DNA of 64,000 nt from Pomphorhynchus laevis (taxonomy: Eukaryota > Acanthocephala > Palaeacanthocephala > Echinorhynchida > Pomphorhynchidae). Position 1 is the stretch's first letter. Each line of letters begins with the position of its first letter. Below, piece after piece: positions 56,816 to 64,000 of the stretch. The stretch is taken from positions 186,001 through 250,000 of the forward strand of contig WNNJ02001570.1 in the NCBI GenBank assembly GCA_012934845.2, written 5' to 3'. The notes below the pieces were generated by a model, which was not told the origin of the DNA, did no database searches, and saw only the letters and a program-made list of their open reading frames with translations. The position numbers and the translations under genes were made by a program.

Positions 56816-56944
56816 AATAAATTTAAAATCATTAGCGGAGAATATTTATGGATGGATAATAAATAATAAACGTTGTATTAGAATATAATACTAGATAATC
56901 AAATTACATCATAGAAAATACGCCATTAGCACGTGTTTGGCCCC

Positions 56945-57240
56945 CTGCTATTTTGCGTCGAGGAATAGGGGCAGAAACCTGATAGCAGTTCTACCTGATG
57001 ACCTCTGATCCTAATTCTGATACAAAGTATATTATTTATTAGTTAGTTCATAAAAATTGACTTTCCTTTTAAATTTCAATTTTTTATTTTAACTTGATTT
57101 AAATTATATAAAATCTTGTAACAAGTATTTATAATTTATAATTATTTATTATTTAATTTATAAATTTTGATTTTGCATTATTATTTTTATTTATTTTTCA
57201 TTTTACAATTATATTAAATACGTAGACTCAGTTAGCTGAA
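56945..57240 (+). mobile_element. Dispersed AGTTAGGGGCC family copy
   Basis: From TAGGGGCAGAAACCTGATAG to TACGTAGACTCAGTTAGCTG, parallel to 58255-58513, with an internal AT-rich expansion. Confidence 0.65.
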
Positions 57241-57249
57241 TTGATTCGT

Positions 57250-58145
57250 CAGTATTATCGTCGATTGCTTCGAACGACATTGTCGCTAGTTACTTTAATG
57301 CCCAAGTACGTGATATCCCTCTCTCATCGACAAAATCGGTTGTGCGCACTGCTTAGGTAACCGTTGTCCCAATGGCGACAGATTTGTCGCGCTCGCTGAA
57401 TCGTTTAGGTTAGTTCTCGCAAACACCTGCTTCGGACATAAACGCAGACACACTCGGAAACATGGTCCCACCAAATGAAATACATCGCAACCAGATTGAC
57501 CATATTATCAGCTGCCAACGTTGGTGTAGCTTAATCTTTGATTGGTGCTCCTACTGGGGTCTTAATCCGATAACAAATCATGCAATGGTAATTATGTCTA
57601 TTAGTAAGCCACGCCTTCTAGCGAAAAAGACGAGGTTAAGTCATCGCATTTCGACTAACGAAACCTTCATGTTACACAAATATCATCTGATTTTCGTGAT
57701 TCTGTTGACTATCATCTCACAAACTCCTAGTCTGCAGAGGAATTATCAGTCAGCAAACAATGGAACAGGTTAAAGATGCCATAATTACATCTGCAGGCTT
57801 TACGCTAACTAAAGTGGCTAGAGAAAGACTTACATTAGTCCGTCCTAGCTTAGTATATCTGAGCAAATAAAGAGAGCTCTCGCTACCAGAAATAATGGGA
57901 AAATACGAGACTTGGTACGGCAATTGAAACGCTTCTTATTTGAAGACAGACATGGGTACTGGAATAAAATCGCTTCTGAAGTCGAATAGCCTCATCAAAT
58001 TGATGACTCCCGGAAACCAGATGAGGTTTCACAGGACAAAAGATCTGCAATGGCAGACCCGAAAATCTCGTACGCAAAGGTGTATTTCTCCATAGGCTGA
58101 ACGTCTCATTTCTTTTTGGCCTTCGCAAGACGTTTCCTTTCATTG
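57250..58145 (+). mobile_element. RTE-like LINE, endonuclease/linker fragment
   Basis: 57462-57773 encodes PPNEIHRNQIDHIISCQRWC then SLIFDWCSYWGL and ITNHAMVIMSI, matching the NQIDHI...RW...D.R...G.D..SDH.L end of RTE-type endonucleases; the SDH is altered to TNH. 57870-57990 continues RALATRNNGKIRDLVRQLKR. Higher GC than its flanks; broken. Confidence 0.65.
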
Positions 58146-58196
58146 CGCGCCAGATTTTTAAATTTGCAAACGTTGCGACCCTTTAACATTATACCG

Positions 58197-58249
58197 CGTG
58201 AAAGTAAAATCGAAGCTTTTACTTTCACGGTGTTAAAGTAAACACCGTG
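58197..58249. repeat. Two overlapping perfect hairpins
   Basis: GTGAAAGTAAAA (58198-58209) pairs with TTTTACTTTCAC (58217-58228). CACGGTGTT (58226-58234) pairs with AACACCGTG (58241-58249). They abut the start of the next dispersed repeat. Confidence 0.85.
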
Positions 58250-58254
58250 AAAGG

Positions 58255-58513
58255 AGTTAGGGGCCGAAACCTGATAGCATAGCAGTTCCTCCTGATGACC
58301 TCTAATTCTTATTCTGATACAACGTCTGTTATTTATTAGTCAATTCATAAACATGACGTTTATTTTAAATTTTATTTTAACTTGATTTAAATTATAGAAA
58401 ATCTAAAAACAATTTATTAATTTTATTATTTAATTATTAAATTTTGATTTAGCATTATTATGTTTTGTTTATTTTATAATTATATTAAATACGTAGACTC
58501 AGTTAGCTGATTT
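58255..58513 (+). mobile_element. Dispersed ~260-bp family, complete copy
   Basis: Head GAGTTAGGGGCCGAAACCTG, tail TAGACTCAGTTAGCTGATTT. It matches 51055-51312 (reverse) along its whole length, with further partial copies at 34.4-34.8, 47.4, 50.4, 57.0 and 62.83 kb. It is non-coding; class unknown. Confidence 0.7.
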
Positions 58514-58519
58514 AATTCT

Positions 58520-59095
58520 TTAGATAATGTGAGAACGATATTTAATAATCTGACGTTTTCACCTTCACGACTGCTCAGACGAAAAAGTTTCTTGACTTTA
58601 AGTCTTTATCAATTTCCTCCTCTCCCTCTCTAAACATAGTCAATATAATTGAACGCGCAGAGGAAATATTATGGTCTAAGCGATCTTGAGGAATAAAAAA
58701 ATACGATTTAGATATATTAGTGAATATCACACAACTTGATCGATAATAATTTACTAGTTATTTTTCACATTCAGTGTTGAAATTTTATTAGTTCCTTAAC
58801 CAGAACCACTATACGTATTGTTCAAATTATGCAAAAGTGGCACTGTGTGATATTCACTGTATAAAATAATTCACTGTGACATTACGTATAAAATACGTAG
58901 ACTTAGTTATCTGAGATTATTCCTTCAATTTCATAAACAAATTTATTTCAAATTGCATAAAGAAGAGCAAAAAGAAAATAAAGAGCATAAAGAATTGCAT
59001 AAAGAAGCATCTCTTATTTTCGAAATGTATAAAATTTATTTCAAATTGTATTTAAGTATTTTTTATCCTTTAAATCAAAATTCAAGTAATTCAAA
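58520..59095. other. No gene recognised
   Basis: AT-rich. A tail remnant AATACGTAGACTTAGTTATC at about 58890 belongs to the dispersed family. Confidence 0.4.
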
Positions 59096-59099
59096 TGTT

Positions 59100-59480
59100 T
59101 TACAGCAAAGCAGACGAGACGCAGTCCGCTGACATGGCTTCCAACATGAATGCGCTGTTGCACCGTTGAATTTCAGCGATGATTCGCTGTAGCAGCCATA
59201 TACCTGCACGCGGCTCTTGAATCGTATCCCCTAATCGATTCCAGAGGACGCACAGAGACTCAAATGCATATTCCCCGGGATGACCGAGTATATCGACGCA
59301 AACGGGACAAACTCATGTACAGAGATGTCAAGCTTGATGTATTTGCGGCGCATGCGATGTTCGGCTTCAGAGGGCACGGCATTTAGTGAATGAATCCCAG
59401 TTGTTGACTAGCTCGGTGCTAGAGGATTGAGACATGTGTAATCCAGACCAGCAGATAACCTGATGCCTGACGTATCAAAT
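59100..59480 (-). pseudogene. GC-richer island with unidentified minus-strand frame
   Basis: About 50% GC against an AT-rich background. On the minus strand about 70 codons are open and read CPVCVDILGHPGEYAFESLC, LWNRLGDTIQEPRAG and IWLLQRIIAEIQRCNSAFML. It looks like a once-coding sequence. The QR...IQR.N pattern recalls a block I associate with RLE-type retrotransposon ORFs, but I cannot confirm this. Confidence 0.35.
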
Positions 59481-59484
59481 TGTT

Positions 59485-60255
59485 TACCGTTGCATTACGG
59501 CTGTTACGCGATTTCAATTTGTGGCAGTTGAAGGCGTAAATGAGTACTACCGTTTATAAAAATGGCATATAAACGAGCTGCGAGGTGTCTGAACAAGCCT
59601 AAGGCCGATTTTCGACTGGAAGAAGGTATCGTCGAAATGGTGCTGAGCGAGGTACTTATGGTACTGATGGATTTGTTTTCGAAAAAGACCCGCTAAACAC
59701 GTTATTTGTAGATAGTAAACGAATTTTGTCAACCAAATTGGGGTGGGGGGGTTATAGTCGGCAAGCTCAGAGTAATGCCTTCCGTACAGACGATTCAACC
59801 ATTAGCCGATAATGCGTATCAAAATAATCTTTACAATCTTTCTGAGCAAATTGTCTAGACAATTTCCATAGCAAACAGTAGCTTCGGCAGTTAAATGATG
59901 ATAGTACGATAAATATAATGATGTGAATATATATTATCACAAAAACAATTTCATTAAGGCGAAAACCTTCCTATATCAACATGCTGTAATACTTCGATAG
60001 TTTATAAGGAATCCAGCTCGTTGTTGAAAAATTGCACGTAACTTCTTCGAATTTATATACTTACTACCGGTCTAGCACATTTCGAAACCGGAGCAGTTCA
60101 TTTAATCTGTAAAATGTAAGGATATTATACTGCTCTGTGTTTCAATCATAAATATGTGTCTGCAAACTAGTGTACGAATAACGTCACAAAACAGTTGCAA
60201 AACAAAGGTAATATTACCGGAGAAAAAAGTCCCCCGGTCAATACTAACATGTCAG
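59485..60255. other. No gene recognised
   Basis: Mixed-composition sequence. An open frame at 59547-59798 (minus) has no features of a gene. Confidence 0.4.
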
Positions 60256-60261
60256 TAGAAA

Positions 60262-60445
60262 AAATTATATCAGGTAACTGAGTCTACTGAGAAGGTTAAA
60301 AAACTGAGTTAAATAGTATTTTGAATGTTTTTCCATATCCAAATTCGAATTATAGGAAATCTTAAGATTAAAATATTTAATTTTGCGATTAGACATCATA
60401 CAAAATACACATCAAATTTAAATAGTCAAATTACAAAATAAATAG
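60262..60445. mobile_element. Short MITE-like repeat, copy 1
   Basis: About 185 bp bounded by AACTGAGTCTA and its complement TAGACTCAGTT. It is repeated at 61605-61785. It shares the AGACTCAGTTA end motif with the 260-bp family. Confidence 0.6.
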
Positions 60446-60811
60446 ACTCAGTTAATTATCTTATTGTGTCATAAAAGTTATTTACTGATTAGTAAAAATA
60501 GACAGTAAAATTGTGCGCTTGTAAAAAAGAGAAAAAGATCATGTGCATAGCTATTCAGTACGTTCAATAAAGACAAAGTGACATTCAAAATTAATTAGCT
60601 ATTTTAGAAATTAACCAACAATTACTGCACATGTTACTAGCAAAGTTTTGCGCAATTGAACAAAAGATACAATCGCAACTAACAGAAAATTTTGCACAAA
60701 GACAATGGTTGAAAAATTTGACAAAGTGCAAAACCTAAAATCTCAAAATTGGTGCAGCAAATATACAACTACAATCTTTTGAAGAACATCATAATAATAT
60801 TACAATCTTAA

Positions 60812-61224
60812 ATGTAAGTAGACTGTTTTTTATAGCATGAGCTTTAAAATATATTAAAGTGTAGCATATTTAAAATTTTTTTAAAATTTAGGAAACGATC
60901 CTTTGGAATTTTAAATAAAGGAGCGAAAAAATTTAAAGGATTTCACAACACTGGTGGAGCACTTGGATCACAACTTGTCAGATCACATGGGGTCAGACTT
61001 TTTACAGTGCTACACCGACACATACCTTTTGGTCGCAGTAATGTATCGTCGATTTGGAACAGCAATCAGTAAGTATATAAATAAAAATGAATTAGTAACG
61101 ATATTTATATTTTAGAATCGAGTTGATGTTTATTATGGCGACTATAGCTTTGGTATTTATAACCTAATTCATTGTATTCGCATGGTATATGTGCAAGTGT
61201 CGATGGAGAAAGACAAATAAATGA
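60812..61224 (+). CDS. Small single-span membrane protein, tandem copy 1
   Basis: Exons end at 60813, run 60892-61068 and start at 61116; the introns (78 and 47 bp) have GT-AG ends. The start codon is split AT|G by the first intron. The product is MKRSFGILNKGAKKFKGFHN, then VRSHGVRLFTVLHRHIPFG, then IELMFIMATIALVFIT, where a TAA stops it at 61167 inside the membrane span. The frame continues FIVFAWYMCKCRWRKTNK to TGA 61224, overlapping an AATAAA. The basic N-terminus and single C-terminal span suggest a mitochondrial inner-membrane subunit; IPF before the span is weakly like COX7C. A second reading (YTDTYLLVAVMYRRFGTAIN) is also open across exon 2 into exon 3. Confidence 0.45.
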
Positions 61225-61437
61225 TTTTATTAAACTTTATGTTTATTTAACTAAATTTGGTTTTTGACTGTAACTTTGTTTTCTTTTTTATTTAAATTTC
61301 TGTATCAACTGAAAATTTTTAAATTGCTTTTCGACATTAAATTGTAAATTATTTTGACTGTAAACTGTAAGTTGTTAATCGATGAGACAAAATTTACAAT
61401 TCGTTATATAATAACTTATTATCATACTAAAGTTACT

Positions 61438-61600
61438 AATTAAATGTAAGTAGACTGTTTTTTAGCATGAGCTTAAATATATATTTAAATGTAGCATATT
61501 TTGAAATTTTTTAAAATTTAGGAAACGATCCTTTGGAATTTTAAATAAAGGAGCGAAAAAAAATGGACAGTAAAATTGTGCGTTTGTAAAAAAAGAGAAA
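61438..61600 (+). repeat. Partial third copy of the small-gene unit
   Basis: Repeats the first intron and the beginning of exon 2 (GAAACGATCCTTTGGAATTT), then switches to sequence matching 60500-60535. It marks the junction of the tandem duplication. Confidence 0.8.
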
Positions 61601-61604
61601 AAGG

Positions 61605-61785
61605 AAACTGAGTCAACGTAGTAGGTGAAAATACTAGGTTAAATAGTGTTTAAAATGTATTTCCATACCCATATTTGAATTATAGAAAATCTTAAGATTA
61701 AAATATTTATTTTTGTAATTAGGCATAACACAAAATACCTATCCAAATTTGACAAGTCAAATTACAAAATAAAAAGACTCAGTTA
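61605..61785. mobile_element. Short MITE-like repeat, copy 2
   Basis: Same as 60262-60445, from AACTGAGTC to AGACTCAGTTAATTATC. It is part of the duplicated block. Confidence 0.6.
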
Positions 61786-62144
61786 ATTATCTTATTTGGT
61801 CATAAAAGTGATTTACTGGTTAGTAAAAATTGACAGTTAAAGTGTGCACTTGTAAAAAAGGGAGAAAAAGATCAACAGTGTGCATAGTTATTCAGTACAT
61901 TCAACAAATACAAAGTGGCATACAAAACTAATTAGCCATTTTAGAAATTAGCCAACAATTAGCCAACAATTGGCAAAGTTTTGCGCAATTAAACGAAATA
62001 TACAATCGCAACTGATAGAAAATTTTGCACCAAGACGAAGATTAAAAAATTTGACAAAGTGCAAAAACTAAAATCAAGAAATTGGTCAAGGCAAATATAC
62101 TACTATACTCTTTTTAAGAACAACATAATTATATTCAACCCCTA

Positions 62145-62556
62145 ATGTAAGTGGACTGTTTTTTATAGCATTAGCTTTTAATTATATTGAAGTTTTACAA
62201 ATTTTGATATTTTTTACAATTTAGAAAACAATCGTTTGTCATGTTTAATAAAAGAGCGAATAATTTTAAAGGATTTTATAGCAGTAGTGGTACACCTGGA
62301 TCACAACGTGTTAGATGGCATAAGCCCAGACTTTTTATAGGCTACACCGACACATACCTTTTGGTCGCATTAATGTATTGTTGATTTGGAATTGCAATCA
62401 GTAAGTATATAAATAAAAATGAATTAGTCACAATATTTATATTTTAGAATCGAGTTGATGTTTATTATGGCCACGATAACTTTGGTATTTCCAACCTCAT
62501 TCATTGTATTCACATGGTATATGTACAAGCGTAGATGGAGCAAGACAAATAAATGA
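62145..62556 (+). pseudogene. Small single-span membrane protein, tandem copy 2
   Basis: Same structure as copy 1: introns at 62147-62224 and 62401-62447, exon 3 62448-62556. Here the acceptor-side G of the split ATG is A, so the start is lost (a later in-frame ATG is at about 62243). The membrane span is intact: MATITLVFPTSFIVFTWYMY then KRRWSKTNK. Exon 2 has indel differences giving a stop in the frame that joins the span. Each copy keeps a part the other has lost. Confidence 0.5.
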
Positions 62557-62824
62557 TTTTATTCAACTTTATGTTTATTCAACAAAATTTGATTTTTGAC
62601 TGTAATTTTGTTTTCATTTTTATTTTAAATTTTTGTTTCGACTGCAAATTGTTAAATTGTTTTTCGACAGTAAATTGTAAATTATTTCGACTGTAAACTG
62701 TAAGTTGTTAATCGATGAGTCAAAATATACAATTCGTTATATAATAACTAATTTTTATACTTAAGTTACTGATTAATGAAGAAAGCTTAAATACATCCAG
62801 GATTAAAATTTTAAAAGATTATAT

Positions 62825-62880
62825 ATTAGTTGACCTCTAATCCTAATTCTGAAACATCGTTTATTATTTATTAGTCAACA
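62825..62880 (+). mobile_element. Head fragment of 260-bp family
   Basis: TGACCTCTAATCCTAATTCT then TTATTATTTATTAGTCAA, a short piece of the dispersed repeat. Confidence 0.5.
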
Positions 62881-62944
62881 ACAACAATTTCTTGACAAGA
62901 AAAACAAACAATATACAATATTTTTTCCTGTAAACTAGTCCGGG

Positions 62945-63660
62945 TGTCGGTTCGTGAAGGCAGTTCACAGATCAAACTACTCCAGACATCGCGATCTGGG
63001 CGACGGACCAGAGTTCTCTTTCAGATAGCCCAAGGCAGTCTTCGGTCAGTTTTGAGATTTGATCTCTCAACCTGTACCGTGATCTGACTCGAGGTCTTTT
63101 TCCAGAGAGTCTGGCCTGGAAAACCCTCCGAGGAAGGCGATTCCCAGACATGATCAGAACGTGTCCTAGCCACCTCAGCTGACTTTCTTCGATGTGGAAA
63201 AGCAGCGACTTTACTCCTAGTCTATCCCGGACGACCGAATTCCTAGCCTTATCTCTAAGACTAAGACCGGCCACACCGCGAAGGAACCTCATTTCGGTCG
63301 CCTGTATCCAAAATATTATCCTTTTGTTTATAACCCAAAGTTCATGACCATAGGTTAAGATAGAAACGAAGATTGCGTGGTAAACCGAAAGCTTCGCCCG
63401 AAGACTCAACTCTCGCTTCACCACGACATACCTGTACGAAGAACGCAATGCTGCGTTACAAATCCGCGTCTCAATCTCCTAGATGTTCCTGCCGTCCCTC
63501 GAGAACAATACCCCAAGATACTTTTAATTCTCCATATCAGGAAGAACATTTTCTCCAATCCGGATTGACATTGGCAACTGAATCCGAGACGAGCACATAG
63601 CTACAGTCTTGGAGGTACTAACAAACATCCCTGCCGCTTTGCATTCCATCGTGAATGCTT
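62945..63660 (-). mobile_element. RTE-clade LINE, RT C-terminal part
   Basis: 62972-63448 minus is open for 158 codons: RYVVVKRELSLRAKLSVYHA, LTYGHELWVINKR, TEMRFLRGVAGLSLRDKARN, HIEESQLRWLGHVLIMSGNR and KRPRVRSRYRLRDQISKL. These are C-terminal signatures of RTE/Rex3-type reverse transcriptases. Upstream, 63450-63640 encodes the YLGVLFSRDGRN segment with two stops. GC is higher than the surroundings. Confidence 0.85.
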
Positions 63661-64000
63661 CCTACATGCTGTGAATGCTTCTAGTTTCTTCAAGTCTAAG
63701 CTTGTCGAGCTTAATAGAATGGCAAAGTCAGCCATGTGGGAAGCTAGTTTGATTGATGATTGTCCAAAAGAACACAACATTTGACGCCACATATTTGCGT
63801 CAGCGCCTTATGGTCCTGCAGAACCCTGAGTGCGACGAGCTGCATTAATTATATCTTCGTATTTAATATCTTGAAAGCTTATTGGATGATGAGGAGTTGT
63901 GCTCGGAAGGTGGTCGGTGAGGCAGAATTTCTCGTAAATATTTGATGTATTTGGATGCAAGTCACCGAATCTTTGGCGGACCGTTTGTTCTCCACCCGGT
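63661..64000 (-). other. Probable continuation of the RTE-type element
   Basis: Mixed-composition sequence at the window edge; no motif recognised. Confidence 0.3.

Larger units (their letters stand above)
53139..56870 (+). mobile_element. Penelope-like element of the permuted (N-terminal GIY-YIG) type, broken
   Basis: 53139-53256 encodes EKEDFWIKTLNSMYPLGLND, the end of the GIY-YIG nuclease found ahead of the RT in permuted Penelope-like elements. After a Tc1/mariner insertion (53257-54623) come the RT-side segments YNNLVKRKPRSHGDKRNKK, SLGRKICNYNKELKS, GTECNCKSLSFDKIN and, at 55484-55690, MNIKLTLTKTTINLYRKDGI plus FLHEHSCIPYNIKYN. LINE-C (about 55775-56815) splits the 3' end. Nuclease motif before the RT is the reason for calling it permuted. 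The polymerase core is largely missing and frames are broken. Confidence 0.6.

Noticed and set aside
61060-61200. Alternative frame of the small gene (DTYLLVAVMYRRFG..INRVDVYYG) as the real product
   Set aside because: Open in copy 1 but stopped in copy 2, and it lacks the plausible membrane span; left as an ambiguity, not a separate gene.

Overview
This window is eukaryotic, AT-rich DNA from an invertebrate animal that I cannot place to a phylum. Host genes have short GT-AG introns (47 and 52 bp among the smallest), with coding exons scattered through long intergenic or intronic stretches. Most of the window is transposable-element debris, much of it nested. There are no rRNA genes and no bacterial-style operons; I recognised no tRNA by eye, but did not scan for them systematically.

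Host genes. PDCD5 lies at the left edge on the minus strand (538-890, three exons). A multi-exon coiled-coil gene runs on the plus strand from about 38.7 to 52.3 kb, with phase-consistent exons at 38714, 46224, 49749, 49940 and 51882. A small single-membrane-span gene is tandemly duplicated at 60.8-62.6 kb. Its start codon in copy 1 is created by splicing. Two intronless host-derived copies sit inside a Penelope-like element: an OTUD3-like OTU fragment (14.3-14.7 kb) and a calreticulin copy with an unusual N-terminal extension (15.2-17.0 kb). A possible RRM exon is at 33.6-33.8 kb on the minus strand.

Mobile elements. I use working names. LINE-A (L2/CR1-like) has at least nine copies or fragments, the fullest at 22.67-26.0 kb. 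LINE-B (CR1-like, with ORF1) appears at 20.9-26.6 kb on the plus strand, interrupted by LINE-A, and as minus-strand pieces at 26.7-30.1 kb. LINE-C is at 55.8-56.8 kb. LINE-R, an early-branching type with a restriction-like endonuclease, is at 20.1-20.7 and 30.2-33.0 kb and has an N-terminal decapeptide repeat. RTE-like fragments lie at 2.8, 18.3, 57.3 and 63 kb. Two kinds of Penelope-like element are present: one with C-terminal GIY-YIG (13.75-17.7 kb) and one that looks like the permuted N-terminal GIY-YIG type (53.1-56.9 kb). The second is interrupted by a Tc1/mariner element with long 22-bp-repeat ends and by LINE-C. A broken Ty3/Gypsy fossil with 76-bp LTRs sits inside a LINE-A copy (4232-8113).

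Repeats. These include an ATCGAT-core satellite (17.7-19.05 kb), a palindromic duplicated unit (11.9-12.25 kb), a roughly 340-bp TATA-bearing tandem array on both sides of a LINE-A insertion (40.8-46.0 kb), several perfect hairpins, and a dispersed roughly 260-bp family ending near AGACTCAGTTAGCTGA.

The insertions give a relative order of events. All identifications rest on reading motifs by eye; no database search was run.
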